A DNA stretch of 64,000 bases from an uncultured Sphingobacteriales bacterium (GTDB lineage: Bacteria; Bacteroidota; Bacteroidia; Chitinophagales; Chitinophagaceae), in contig CALMQS010000012.1 in assembly GCA_937871285.1 (NCBI GenBank), positions 1 to 64,000 on the forward strand, written 5' to 3'. Positions within the stretch are counted from its first letter, which is position 1. Each line of letters opens with the position of its first letter. Below are positions 16,925 through 26,174 of the stretch, piece after piece. The translations under genes and the position numbers were made by a program. The notes under the pieces were generated by a model that saw nothing but the letters and a program-made list of their open reading frames with translations, made no database searches and was not told the DNA's origin.

Positions 16925-17542
16925 TTATTTTAAGGGGAATTTTATACCTGCATATAGTCCCCAGTTATTTAAATTTTTATTATCGCTGTAGCTAAAGGGC
17001 ATAAAGTTATACCTGCCGCCTAATGTAAATGCCGATGCCCCGTGCTTCCTGAATGGTATAGCGATACCCGCCTCGGGTGAAGCAGCGAAATAAACACCGG
17101 ATTTGCTGCCTGCAAATTCACCCAGGTACTGGCTATACGATACGAAGTTGCCTCCCACTCCGGCGCCAACATACGGTTGTACCATCCCCGAAGGCGCCAG
17201 GTTAAATCTTCCTTTAAGCATTACCGGCACGGTTTGTATAGAATTGCTCAGCACTGCCGATATGGCGCCGTCTTTAGTATCATATACCTGCCGCGGATAT
17301 TTCTGGTAATAATCATTAAAGCCGGCTTCAAGGCCAAGTGAAAGCCGATCTGTAACGCCGTATAGTACATTAGCATTCCATCCGCGAAAAGAAGTTTTGC
17401 TTACGAGGTCCGATTTAAAACTTCCTGTGGGGGTATTTACAGCATAATTAATATGCATGGTTAGTTTTTGCTGTTGTGCAAGCGCCGGCAATCCGAACCC
17501 TGCACAGAGCATGGCTAAAAAAAATATTTTAAGCGGTTTCAT
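16925..17542 (-). CDS. Outer-membrane beta-barrel protein, small
   Basis: 205 residues. A clear signal peptide (about 1-22, ending LPALAQQQ) is followed by alternating amphipathic strands typical of an eight-stranded barrel of the OmpX/opacity type. Aromatic residues close several strands, and the last residues (LYAGIKFPLK) form a plausible terminal strand, although the end is Lys rather than Phe. Function is not predictable; such barrels often serve as outer-membrane structural or adhesion proteins. It forms a same-strand pair with the DUF4136-like lipoprotein gene 37 bp upstream of its start. Confidence 0.85.
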   Translation of the reverse strand: MKPLKIFFLAMLCAGFGLPALAQQQKLTMHINYAVNTPTGSFKSDLVSKTSFRGWNANVLYGVTDRLSLGLEAGFNDYYQKYPRQVYDTKDGAISAVLSNSIQTVPVMLKGRFNLAPSGMVQPYVGAGVGGNFVSYSQYLGEFAGSKSGVYFAASPEAGIAIPFRKHGASAFTLGGRYNFMPFSYSDNKNLNNWGLYAGIKFPLK

Positions 17543-17578
17543 GACGATATATTTTTAATGTATGCAACTACCTGTTTT

Positions 17579-18226
17579 TTAGTGATTGCTGCTGATGTAT
17601 GGCGACTGATCAAATAATGCTTTTACCTGGGAAGCGGCGGTTGAAGCGTTAAAAATGGCTTCTCCCCTTATAAGTCCGTTCCACACGCCTTCGATCTTTT
17701 TGTCGTTACCTGCGTCTTTCAGATCAACCATATCAATTGATAATGCACCCTCGCGGATCTGGTATACGGCATAGGAAACATAAGGAAAGTAATAATCATA
17801 ACCGCCGAAGCCCCAGTAATAAGGATCCCAGTAGCTGCCATAATAACCCCAGTAAGAAGGATAGCTGATTACACCTGTTTGGTTGTTAAATACGCTGCTG
17901 ATATTTATACCAAGGTCGGGATGTTCATTATTTGCTACCAGTTGATAACCACGCTCCGCCATGTTATCTTTTACTGCCTGTATAAAAGCGGCATCAGTTG
18001 CCGTTAGCGTTCGCTTCTGCAACGCGCCATTGCTTATTACCGCCACCGAGTCGGTTATACTGTACGTTTGAAATGAACCGAAATGAGCAGAGCTGTCGTA
18101 ATTGGTTATATAAATGCGGCTTTCTTCGTTGGTCATATTTTTTAACGGATCTTTTGCACAACTGCCCAGCAGCACAATGCCCAGCAGGCTTCCCGTTAGC
18201 GCCAGGTATATTTTATGTTGTTTCAT
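17579..18226 (-). CDS. DUF4136-like lipoprotein
   Basis: 215 residues from the ATG at 18226 (MKQHKIYLALTG). Upstream in-frame codons do not give a better start. The signal sequence ends in a lipobox, LLGSC, so the mature protein is probably an outer-membrane lipoprotein. The body resembles DUF4136: an early SSAHFGSFQTYSI strand, then ERGYQLVANNEHPDLGINI, a Tyr/Trp-rich loop (about 125-150) and the late motif ALSIDMVDLKDAGNDKKIEGVWNG. The function of the family is unknown. It lies upstream of the small beta-barrel gene on the same strand. Confidence 0.88.
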   Translation of the reverse strand: MKQHKIYLALTGSLLGIVLLGSCAKDPLKNMTNEESRIYITNYDSSAHFGSFQTYSITDSVAVISNGALQKRTLTATDAAFIQAVKDNMAERGYQLVANNEHPDLGINISSVFNNQTGVISYPSYWGYYGSYWDPYYWGFGGYDYYFPYVSYAVYQIREGALSIDMVDLKDAGNDKKIEGVWNGLIRGEAIFNASTAASQVKALFDQSPYISSNH

Positions 18227-18640
18227 GGTATGTTTTTGGTTATTGACGCTGATAAGGCATAAATGTTTAATTATGCCTGCTAATGTTAACAATGAGCTAA
18301 CATTCCTTTTCCCGGCAAAGAAAAGCCGGCGGTATAACCGGGTGATTTGCGGCTATATTTTCGCACGCAGGGGAAATAAAAAAGTGTAAAGACGATTTTT
18401 ACGATGACCTGTTTTTGCTGAACAGGAAGAATAGCGGGTTGCTCCCTGTTGCTTTGTATAGTAGTTTCTACTTAGTTGTTAGTTGCTTTAGTACGATTCT
18501 TCCTTGTTTTTTTGATTTAATTGGTATGGGTATGTTGAAGTTGTTTTGTTTTTATGTAATTTCCTGATGGTTAGCGCAATTAAAAATGTATAAATAAAAA
18601 TAGCATTAGTATTACTGGTTTTTAATGAAGTTGACTAAGG
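18227..18640. other. Intergenic stretch without recognisable gene
   Basis: About 414 bp between the DUF4136-like gene and the kinase remnant. It is AT-rich with several T-runs. I see no open frame with protein-like composition, no tRNA and no strong inverted repeat. It may include the upstream part of the lost kinase gene, decayed beyond recognition. Confidence 0.5.
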
Positions 18641-18836
18641 GAAAATATTGTTGCTTACATTTCCGGCGGGAAAGCATGGTCGGACAGTATCATTAATATG
18701 CGCCGGCTGGAAGGACAGGCGAAGGCTGCAAGAGAAATTCATGATGAGTTGAAAATATGTAATTGAAAGCAAACCGGGTGAAGGCGCTGCGGTTAAAGTA
18801 AAAGTTCCTGTGGAAAAGAAAAATACGATTATCTAA
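18641..18836 (+). pseudogene. Remnant of a HisKA_3-type sensor kinase gene
   Basis: One frame (about 18641-18759) reads RRLEGQAKAAREIHDEL, the phospho-acceptor box of NarL-class kinases (consensus ERxRIARELHDEL), then stops. A second frame from about 18752 reads YVIESKPGEGAAVKVKVPV and ends at TAA 18834-18836, which matches the last strand of a HATPase domain. The roughly 100 residues that should lie between are missing and the frame shifts at the joint. This is an internal deletion of a kinase gene. The intact response regulator gene starts 19 bp downstream, so it was probably the cognate partner. Confidence 0.75.
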
Positions 18837-18855
18837 ATCCGAAAAACCAGGCATT

Positions 18856-19488
18856 ATGATGCGGATTCTTATTGCTGACGATCATGCTATTGTACGAAAA
18901 GGGCTAAAGCAACTTATTCTTGAAGAGTATCCTTCTGCGCAGTTAGCCGGGGCTAAGGATACGGAGGAGCTCATGTCTAAGCTGGTGGAAGCGTCATGGG
19001 ATATTGTAATCTGCGACCTCAATATGCCCGGGCGGAGCGGGTTAGATGCGCTGCATCAGATCAGGCATGCCTATCCTTCCCTGCCGGTATTAATTATGAG
19101 CATGTATCCCGAAGATCAGTATGCCCTCAGGGTATTAAAGGCCGGCGCTGCCGGTTATTTGGGCAAGGATAATATTCATGAAGATATTATTAAGGCGATA
19201 CATACGGTTTTGCTGGGTAAAAAATTCATTACACCGGCAGTAGCGGAAAAATTAGCTGATGTCTTCGGCTCCAAAAATCAGGAACTCCATCTCCATGAAA
19301 AGCTTTCCGACAGGGAGTTTGATGTGTTTAAGCTGCTTGCTGCCGGGAAGCCGGTATCAGATATTGCAGAGCAGCTTTGCCTGAGCGTTACCACCGTTAG
19401 TACCTACCGGGCAAGAGTACTCGAAAAAATGGAAATGAAATCCAATGCAGATCTTACCCGTTACGCGCTTGATAATAAGCTTATCTGA
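18856..19488 (+). CDS. NarL/FixJ-type response regulator
   Basis: 210 residues; an ATG at 18856 is followed by a second at 18859. The receiver domain (1-120) has the acidic pair DD in LIADDH, the phospho-acceptor D54 in VICDLNMPG, the MS switch region and K104-type lysine in YLGKD. A LuxR-type helix-turn-helix (about 148-205) contains LSDREFDVFKLLAAGKPVSDIAEQL and VTTVSTYRARVLEKM. It should bind DNA when phosphorylated. Its likely kinase is the deleted gene just upstream, so it may now be constitutive, inactive or served by another kinase. Confidence 0.94.
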   Translation: MMRILIADDHAIVRKGLKQLILEEYPSAQLAGAKDTEELMSKLVEASWDIVICDLNMPGRSGLDALHQIRHAYPSLPVLIMSMYPEDQYALRVLKAGAAGYLGKDNIHEDIIKAIHTVLLGKKFITPAVAEKLADVFGSKNQELHLHEKLSDREFDVFKLLAAGKPVSDIAEQLCLSVTTVSTYRARVLEKMEMKSNADLTRYALDNKLI

Positions 19489-19747
19489 TGCGGAAAGGTG
19501 TAAGGTAAAAGGGTATAGGGTGTGAGAGTATAAAGTATAGAATGAAAACAAGCCTTTGATGTCCCGTATAAGCTGCAAGGATAAGTTTGGTTCCAGCAAT
19601 AGTCTTCCCTGGAACCTGAAAATTCTTACCCCTTATTCCTTCTCCCCACTGTAGTAGTTCGTCTACAAGTTTTCGGCTTTTCACTCTACACAACGGCAAC
19701 GGATAGTTATTTAATTTTCTCCCTGCGCTAAAGCCGCTCACTTTTAT

Positions 19748-20119
19748 ATGCTCAGGATATTAATTGCCGATGATCATGAATTTATCCGTAAAGGACTCAG
19801 GCAAATACTTACGGAAGCATTTGCTTCTGTTTATATAGGTGAGGCGGGAGATACCGGTACCTTAACCTCAATGGTTTTTTCAGCACCCTGGGACCTGGTG
19901 ATATCCGACATTTCCATGCCGGGGGGAGGGGGGCTTGAAGCATTGAACAGCATCAAACGGCAGTTACCCGAAATGCCGGTACTGGTACTGAGCATTTATC
20001 CCGAAGACCAGTTTGCGCTGCGGGTATTGCTTGCCGGCGCTTCCGGTTATCTGAATAAGGATGCGGCGCCTGAAATGCTGATAAAAGCAGTAAAAGATAT
20101 TCTTGCCGGTAAAAAATAA
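19748..20119 (+). CDS. Receiver-only response regulator (truncated paralogue)
   Basis: 123 residues that align along their whole length with the receiver domain of the upstream regulator: LIADDH, D54 in VISDISMPG, SIYPEDQFALRVLLAGASGYLNKD. The frame stops right after the linker motif ILAGKK, where the paralogue continues into its helix-turn-helix. No HTH is found in other frames downstream before the terminator at 20167. It may be a stand-alone receiver that competes for phosphate, or simply a truncated gene. A 259-bp spacer without clear features separates it from the first regulator. Confidence 0.85.
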   Translation: MLRILIADDHEFIRKGLRQILTEAFASVYIGEAGDTGTLTSMVFSAPWDLVISDISMPGGGGLEALNSIKRQLPEMPVLVLSIYPEDQFALRVLLAGASGYLNKDAAPEMLIKAVKDILAGKK

Positions 20120-20160
20120 TTTAGGATGAGCTTCAGCTCTTTTATCATTGGCAGTGTCAT

Positions 20161-20190
20161 AAAAAAGGCCGCTTCTTTTGTGAAGCGGCC
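20161..20190 (-). terminator. Rho-independent terminator of the susCD transcript
   Basis: GGCCGCTTC (20167-20175) and GAAGCGGCC (20182-20190) form a perfect 9-bp stem with a 6-nt loop. On the minus strand the stem is followed by TTTTTT (20166-20161). It lies 24 bp past the susD stop codon and fits as the terminator of the minus-strand operon. It may also stop transcripts arriving from the plus-strand regulator. Confidence 0.88.
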
Positions 20191-20213
20191 CGGAGTTTAT
20201 CGGTTCATTTTAA

Positions 20214-21728
20214 TTAATTATACCCATCATTTTGAGTCAGCTTACTGTTGATGAGGATTTGCGGGGCCGGAACAGGCAACAGGTATTCATGCGGCTCATA
20301 TATATAATCCAGTTGATTAAAAGCCACGCCACCCCGGGGAACGGTGGGGTTTGCTTTTTCCGCTGTGCCATGGGCATTCATAAACGCGGCCAGCTCTGCA
20401 GGTGTCATTGTTCTTTTCAAATCAAACCAGCGGTGGTTTTCAAATGCCAGCTCTACTCTTCTTTCTTTGAGCACGGCGGTTCTGAAAGCGTCTTTGCCTA
20501 ATCCGCTCAACGGGTCAAGCCCTGCTCTGTGGCGCACTTCATTCAGATAGCCTTCTGCCACTGAGCCTGGGCCGGTAGATTCATTAATCGCTTCTGCCAG
20601 CATCAGCAGCACATTGGCATACCTGTAAATGGGCCAGTTGTCATTGGTTCGGCCGGGAATGTTATGCGGGTGATTGTATTTATTTACGTATGGAATAGGA
20701 TATAATACCCCGTCTTTTGTAAATCCGGTTTTTAATGATACATCTTTACGCAAATCTCCCGCTTCATAAGCGGCAATCATATTGTTGGTAGGAATGTTGC
20801 GTCCACCCAAACCCTGACCGGCAAAACCAACAATGGAGCTGGACGATTCCCTTGGAGCAAATACATACATGAAGTTGCTCTGTTCGCCGAGGTCGTTATC
20901 TCCCTGGTATTGTATTTCAAAAACAGATTCTATATTGTTTTTATTCTCAGTGCCGAAAACATCCGCGTAGTCCGGCACTAAATCGTAGCCCATTGGCAAA
21001 ATGCTTTGCAGGGTGCTTACCGCTTCGGGGTATTTTTTAACGGTAAGGTACATTTCGCCAAGCGTAGCCAGGGCTGAACCTTTGGTAGCGCGTCCTCTTT
21101 GTGCGGCAGGCTGATCCGACCGGGTTAAAAGACCGGCAACCGCTTCTTTCAGATCAGTTTCAATTTGTGTATATACCTGATCCACCGATTCCGTCCTTAT
21201 TATTTCAAAAGCCTCCGCAGGTGTTTTAAATGTATTGGTTACAAGCGCAACATTACCAAAATAACGTACCAGGTCGAAATACAAAAAGGCTCTGAGGAAT
21301 TTTAACTCCGCATCGAGTGGCTTTTTCACAGCATCGTCTATAGTTGTTGATGCCGACAATTTTTCAATGGATAAGTTAACATTATACAATGCGCTGTAAT
21401 ACCTGTTCCATAAATTGGAAATTTCTCCATTCCCCGGATTTACGGTAGAATATTCAAAAGCTTCCCAGCCGGCGGCGCCACCACGGTCGGAAGGGTTCAT
21501 GTCTATAGTGGTATTGTCTGATTGCATTTCCTTAAAAATGTAATTAACACTGGTAATACCCTGTAACTGGCCATAAATACCATTAATGGCACGATTTACC
21601 TGCGCCGCATCCTGGTAAAATATATCCACACCTATTCTGGTAGGATCTGTTTTGTTCAGGAAATCTTTTTTACATGAAAAAAGAACAGAACAAAAGATTA
21701 AGCTGATTATCGCAATTATATATTTCAT
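20214..21728 (-). CDS. susD: SusD/RagB-family glycan-binding lipoprotein
   Basis: 504 residues. The signal peptide ends in a lipobox, VLFSC (C19), followed by KKDFL, the usual Bacteroidota outer-surface export signal. The N-terminal SusD-like domain (QVNRAINGIYGQLQ, LKFLRAFLYFDLVRYFGNVAL) and the C-terminal RagB part (YRYANVLLMLAEAINES, RRVELAFENHRWFDLKR) are clear. SusD-like proteins cap the SusC barrel and capture oligosaccharides. The gene lies 11 bp after susC on the same strand and is followed by a strong terminator. The exact ligand cannot be read from sequence. Confidence 0.97.
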   Translation of the reverse strand: MKYIIAIISLIFCSVLFSCKKDFLNKTDPTRIGVDIFYQDAAQVNRAINGIYGQLQGITSVNYIFKEMQSDNTTIDMNPSDRGGAAGWEAFEYSTVNPGNGEISNLWNRYYSALYNVNLSIEKLSASTTIDDAVKKPLDAELKFLRAFLYFDLVRYFGNVALVTNTFKTPAEAFEIIRTESVDQVYTQIETDLKEAVAGLLTRSDQPAAQRGRATKGSALATLGEMYLTVKKYPEAVSTLQSILPMGYDLVPDYADVFGTENKNNIESVFEIQYQGDNDLGEQSNFMYVFAPRESSSSIVGFAGQGLGGRNIPTNNMIAAYEAGDLRKDVSLKTGFTKDGVLYPIPYVNKYNHPHNIPGRTNDNWPIYRYANVLLMLAEAINESTGPGSVAEGYLNEVRHRAGLDPLSGLGKDAFRTAVLKERRVELAFENHRWFDLKRTMTPAELAAFMNAHGTAEKANPTVPRGGVAFNQLDYIYEPHEYLLPVPAPQILINSKLTQNDGYN

Positions 21729-21738
21729 GTGAGTAGCT

Positions 21739-24700
21739 TTAAAAGTTTAGTTTAGCGCCTATCGCAAATGTTCTTGGAACCGGGTAAGCTTCATCGTCAT
21801 TTCCAGCCTGGGTACTGCCTCTCTGACTTACATCCGGATTATTGCCGGGGTATTTGGTAAAGATGAAAAGGTTATTGGCGCTTACAAATACACGGATATT
21901 GTTGAAGTATTTTGTTCTGGGGAAATTGTAACCTAAGGTTACGTTCTTTACCCATCCATAGCTGGCATCATACACATACCGGTTACTGCTTTCGCGCGAC
22001 CATTTAAAGTAACTGGTGCCGCCCTGCGCATTCACATGAGTGGGGTTGGTGCCCGGATTTTCAGCAGACCTCCACCGGTCCTTTGCTTTATCCAGCACAT
22101 TGAATACGCCATCCATATTCATGGTAGAAGCTTCAATATTCCGGTATACATCAAAATCCTGGGCGCCCATAAACAGCACATTAAAATCAAATCTTTTATA
22201 ATCACCGTCAATATTAAGCCCCCATGTAAATTTGGGATTGGGGTTTCCTATTTCTACCATGTCTTTGGTATCATAGGTGATCTCGCCGTTACCATCTGCA
22301 TCCCGGAACCTCATACCACCGGGAATCACACCATCCTGCTTGGGCGCCTTATCTATTTCGTCCTGTGTATTAAAAATCCCTATTTTATCATAGCCATAGA
22401 TCATGGCAATAGGTCTGCCTACCTTTTGCACATTATAACCGCCATAAAAGCTACCGTACCATAATATATCATTCGGTCCGTCAATTTCAAGCACTTTGCT
22501 TCTGTTGAAGGCGATATTAAAGCCGGTTCTGAGATGCACTTCGCCTATGCTTTCCCTGTAATTAACAGCGAGCTCCACTCCCCTGTTCTGTACTTTACCT
22601 ATGTTGCTAAGGCTGGAAGTAAAACCGGAAATAGAAGGAATGCTTACGGGCAACAGCATGTCATTGGTCAGTTTATTATAGTATTCGGCTGTAACCACTA
22701 CTTTATTACTAAAGATCGAGAGATCCATCCCAATATTTAACTGGTCGGATTTTTCCCATTGCAGTGAGGAGTTGGCAAATGCGCTAACAATCACCCCCGG
22801 TGCAAATGAGTTATTCAGGATATAGTTGGTGGCGCTCAGGAAGGAAAGACTGTTATAATTTCCGATATCGTTATTACCGGTTTTACCATAGCTTGCCCTT
22901 AGCTTCAGATCCGATATCCAGTTAACGCCTGACAGAAAAGCTTCTTCACTTATTCTCCATCCTACAGAAGCAGATGGGAAGTCCCCATATTTATTCTGAG
23001 CTCCGAACCGCGAGCTTCCTTCCCGTCGGAAAGAAGCGGATAATAAATATTTGTCTTTGTACGAATAGTTCGCTCTTGCTATATAGGCCTGTAAGCTCCA
23101 TCCCGCTTCAAATGAAGAAGATGACCTGATGGCGCCCGCATTTAAAAAAGGTGTTAAATCATCCGGAAAAGTATTGGCATCTCCCCTGATATTCTTTACA
23201 GTCTCTTCCTGAGCGGTAAAGCCTGCCAGGAAATCCAGCGTATGATCATCTCCAATATTGGGCGCATAGGTAAGCAACTGGTCGGTAGAATAATTCAGCA
23301 GCCGGTCATTGATTTCGATTGCGCTTGCTGTTTGGGGCGGAGCGCCGGATGTGCCGGTGGTAAGCCCTCTTCCGATAGTAGAAGGTCTGTATTCTTTGTA
23401 CGTATTGTAATTTAACCGGATGTTAACCGAAGAACGGAATTTTAGATTCTTCAATATAGCCACCTCTATATAAGCGTTGGATAGTACATCTGCTATATCC
23501 CTTTTCTTTGAATAGTTTTCCAGCAGAAACAGCGGGCTGGGGTAGGCGAATACACCATCTTTGCCTCCTATAAATGGCCTGATTTTTCCGTTTTCATCAT
23601 ATGCGGGCTCTCTTGGGTCTATCAGCAGGCTTGAACCCACTATTGCATCGCGTCCGTCTGTACTGGCCTGGTTTTGCCTTGTATAGCTTCCGTTTACATT
23701 TAACCCGAGCGTAACAAAATTCCTAACTTTACCCGATATGTTTGAGCGCACGGAAAAGCGGTCATAGCCGGTAACTTTAAGCGCCCCGTCTTCTTTATAA
23801 TACCCAACAGACAAAAGAGAATTCACATCTCCCTTGCCTGACGCGAGGGTTAGGTTAACATCTGTATAGGGAGCATTATTATGCAATATTTCATTAAACC
23901 AATCGGTGGAGTATTGGGTCTGTTCCGGGTAGCGGTATCCTTCGGGTATTTCATCAATGCTGGGCTCACGGTTTTGAAACATCCTGATCTTATCTGTAAA
24001 TACATCGTTTAAAAACTGTGCGAACTCCGGCCCGTTTAATACTTTTACCCTTCTTGTTTTGGGTATGTTCTGAATGCCATAATCAACGGAAAGGTTTAAG
24101 CTGGATTGGCCTTCTTTTGCCGTTTTTGTGGTAATCAATACAACGCCGTTTGATCCGCGGGCGCCATAGATGGCCGTGGCAGCCGCATCTTTTAAAATAG
24201 AAATACTTTCTATATCATTTGGATTGAGGTTTTGGCCAACGCTTGTGCCTACAGCAAATCCGTCAATAACATATAGGGGCGAACTGCCTGCTCCCAAAGA
24301 GCCCACACCCCTTATTCTTACCTCAAATTCTCCACCCGGTGTTCCGTTCCGCTGGGTAGCAACAACACCCGGCGCCTGTCCCTGGATCATTTGCGTTACG
24401 TTTCTGGAAGGTAACTCTCCCACATCATCGAGGCTAATAGTAGATACCGCTGCTGTGATATCTCTTTTCCGTTGAGAACCATATCCTACAACCACTACTT
24501 CATCCAGCCCTTTCTCTGCTGCAATGAGCCGGATAGTAAGGGGGGTGCTGTTGCTTACGGTTACCTCAGTTTCCTGGAAACCAACAGAGCTGAAAACAAG
24601 CGTTGCACCCTGCGGTGCTGTGATGCTAAAATTTCCTGCGTCATCGGTTGTTGTTCCGTTTTGTGTGCTTTTAACTGTTACGGTTACGCCCGATAAAGCG

Positions 24701-24840
24701 CTTCCGTTTGATGCGGCAACTACCTTACCCGAAATGGTAAGGTTTTGCTGGGCGCAGAGCGCTGCACTAAGTAGCATCGCCGCAATAAACGCCGCCATTT
24801 GCTTACCTCCACGTGAGGCCTGGAGACACTTTTTAATCAT
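21739..24840 (-). CDS. susC: SusC/RagA-family TonB-dependent transporter
   Basis: 1033 residues. A signal peptide (about 1-30, ending ALCAQQN) precedes a carboxypeptidase-regulatory-like domain (about 33-110: SGKVVAASNGSALSGVTVTVKST). The TonB-box-like EVVVVGYGSQRK follows, then a plug domain with the SusC signature (IRGVGSLGAGSSPLYVIDG, ILKDAAATAIYGARGSNGVVLITTK) and a C-terminal barrel. It imports glycan fragments across the outer membrane with SusD. Its operon is just susC-susD. The 445-bp upstream region holds inverted repeats, and an AraC regulator gene is next. Confidence 0.97.
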   Translation of the reverse strand: MIKKCLQASRGGKQMAAFIAAMLLSAALCAQQNLTISGKVVAASNGSALSGVTVTVKSTQNGTTTDDAGNFSITAPQGATLVFSSVGFQETEVTVSNSTPLTIRLIAAEKGLDEVVVVGYGSQRKRDITAAVSTISLDDVGELPSRNVTQMIQGQAPGVVATQRNGTPGGEFEVRIRGVGSLGAGSSPLYVIDGFAVGTSVGQNLNPNDIESISILKDAAATAIYGARGSNGVVLITTKTAKEGQSSLNLSVDYGIQNIPKTRRVKVLNGPEFAQFLNDVFTDKIRMFQNREPSIDEIPEGYRYPEQTQYSTDWFNEILHNNAPYTDVNLTLASGKGDVNSLLSVGYYKEDGALKVTGYDRFSVRSNISGKVRNFVTLGLNVNGSYTRQNQASTDGRDAIVGSSLLIDPREPAYDENGKIRPFIGGKDGVFAYPSPLFLLENYSKKRDIADVLSNAYIEVAILKNLKFRSSVNIRLNYNTYKEYRPSTIGRGLTTGTSGAPPQTASAIEINDRLLNYSTDQLLTYAPNIGDDHTLDFLAGFTAQEETVKNIRGDANTFPDDLTPFLNAGAIRSSSSFEAGWSLQAYIARANYSYKDKYLLSASFRREGSSRFGAQNKYGDFPSASVGWRISEEAFLSGVNWISDLKLRASYGKTGNNDIGNYNSLSFLSATNYILNNSFAPGVIVSAFANSSLQWEKSDQLNIGMDLSIFSNKVVVTAEYYNKLTNDMLLPVSIPSISGFTSSLSNIGKVQNRGVELAVNYRESIGEVHLRTGFNIAFNRSKVLEIDGPNDILWYGSFYGGYNVQKVGRPIAMIYGYDKIGIFNTQDEIDKAPKQDGVIPGGMRFRDADGNGEITYDTKDMVEIGNPNPKFTWGLNIDGDYKRFDFNVLFMGAQDFDVYRNIEASTMNMDGVFNVLDKAKDRWRSAENPGTNPTHVNAQGGTSYFKWSRESSNRYVYDASYGWVKNVTLGYNFPRTKYFNNIRVFVSANNLFIFTKYPGNNPDVSQRGSTQAGNDDEAYPVPRTFAIGAKLNF

Positions 24841-25285
24841 AAAAGTTGTTTTGATGTTTAAAAATCTGTGATAAAGAATAGAAATGGTGATCTGAAAATG
24901 TATTCCGGAAGGTTAGAGCAGGGGTGCAGGATCGGGTAAAGAAAAGGAAGCTTTGAAACCTGTTATATGCATATTGCATTAAGCATCTGCCAGCGGGCAA
25001 ACAGACGCGGGAATAATATACACGCTTACGCTGGTATATTGCGCAGGGCAATATCAATATTAAATATCTTCTCATATAGCAGTTTTCGTATCGTTTACCT
25101 AAGCCCGGTTACCGCAAGCGTACAGCAGTAAAACAACGCTTGTATCGAAAGATATTTAATAGGGCATGTGCCTGCATCCTGTACCTTCCTGTTAGAAAAA
25201 GCGTCATTTAGCAGGAAGATGCCTCACGGCTTTGCCTTTCATTTTAAGATAGGTATACGTTCAACTGCCGTGTTGTTTTTTTCTT
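24841..25285. promoter_or_regulatory. susC upstream region with nested inverted repeats
   Basis: This 445-bp gap should hold the susC promoter. ATTAAATATCTT at 25059-25070 and AAGATATTTAAT at 25149-25160 are a perfect 12-bp inverted repeat 78 bp apart. Between them CAAGCG and CGCTTG form a second pair (about 25114-25140). The arrangement could be a looped operator or a structured leader. I found no clear TTTG-N20-TAnnTTTG promoter on the minus strand. Confidence 0.45.
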
Positions 25286-26167
25286 TTACCGGTGCATCGC
25301 TTTTCTGAACTGTTCGGGCGAAAGACCTGTTTTTTCCTTGAATAGTTTTGAAAAGTAAAAAGAGGATTTGAAGTTTAAGCTAAAGGCTATTTCCTTTACC
25401 TGTTTGGAATGATCGGCTAACAGTGTTTTTGCTTTTTCAATTTTTAATTGCAGCAGGTATTGATGCGGTGCGATGCCGGAGTAAGCTTTAAAAGCTTTCC
25501 GGAACCATGCGTAACTTACGTTCAGCTCTTCCGCTATACTTTCTATCGAAATATCACGGTCAATATTCGTTCTGAAAATAATTCTTGCTTTATGAATAAT
25601 AGATTCGGTAATATCTTCCGGCTTAAAATTATTTTGTTTGATACGGGAATGAATTTGTCCGAGCAAATGCAGCACAATGCCCGCCACCATTGGCTGGTAG
25701 CCCGTTTTTTCATTTTTTGTTTTTTCAATGATCTCCAGCATTAAATGAATTATGCTTTCATGAATGCCAACAGGTAATACCGCTTTGCGGTGATTGAAAA
25801 ATTTCTGTTGTACGATATTGTCCATAATGGGGCCTTTAAAGCCAACCCAGTATTCATCCCATCCTGTTTGCTCATTGGGTTTAAAACGATGCCATTCTCC
25901 GGGAAACAGCAACAGCACTGTTCCTTCTTTTATAATGCTTTTTCTGCAGCTTGCAGATTCAAAAATACCTTCGCCTTTTGTAATGTAAATGACCTGGTAC
26001 TCATCAAACACACGGCCTTTTCCCCAGTCAAAATAATGATGTGCGGGATGCTGCACAGAAGGATAAATTTCTTTTTTACTGATCCTGTTACAACCGGCAT
26101 TTAATACATGCAATCCCCAGTTTTCATCCTCTATGCTGGTGGGGAGATATTTGTAATAATTGATCAT
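25286..26167 (-). CDS. AraC-family transcriptional regulator
   Basis: 293 residues. The N-terminal part (about 1-160) is cupin-like, with the motifs YIIKGEG-type YITKGEGIFE and LLFPGEWHRFKPNEQTGWDEYWVGF that are usual in sugar-responsive AraC proteins. The C-terminal double helix-turn-helix (about 190-293) has SIESIAEELNVSYAWFRKAFKAYSG and the consensus IAFSLNFKSSFYFSKLFKEKTGLSPEQFR. It lies between susC and the divergent glycoside hydrolase gene, so it probably controls both. The 48-bp direct repeats just upstream of its own start are good candidate binding sites. Confidence 0.95.
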   Translation of the reverse strand: MINYYKYLPTSIEDENWGLHVLNAGCNRISKKEIYPSVQHPAHHYFDWGKGRVFDEYQVIYITKGEGIFESASCRKSIIKEGTVLLLFPGEWHRFKPNEQTGWDEYWVGFKGPIMDNIVQQKFFNHRKAVLPVGIHESIIHLMLEIIEKTKNEKTGYQPMVAGIVLHLLGQIHSRIKQNNFKPEDITESIIHKARIIFRTNIDRDISIESIAEELNVSYAWFRKAFKAYSGIAPHQYLLQLKIEKAKTLLADHSKQVKEIAFSLNFKSSFYFSKLFKEKTGLSPEQFRKAMHR

Positions 26168-26174
26168 ATGCGGG

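Noticed and set aside
24960..25020. Second copy of the CCTGCC..GGCAGG palindrome upstream of susC (ctgccagcgggca)
   Set aside because: Match is short and the arms are imperfect; could be chance.
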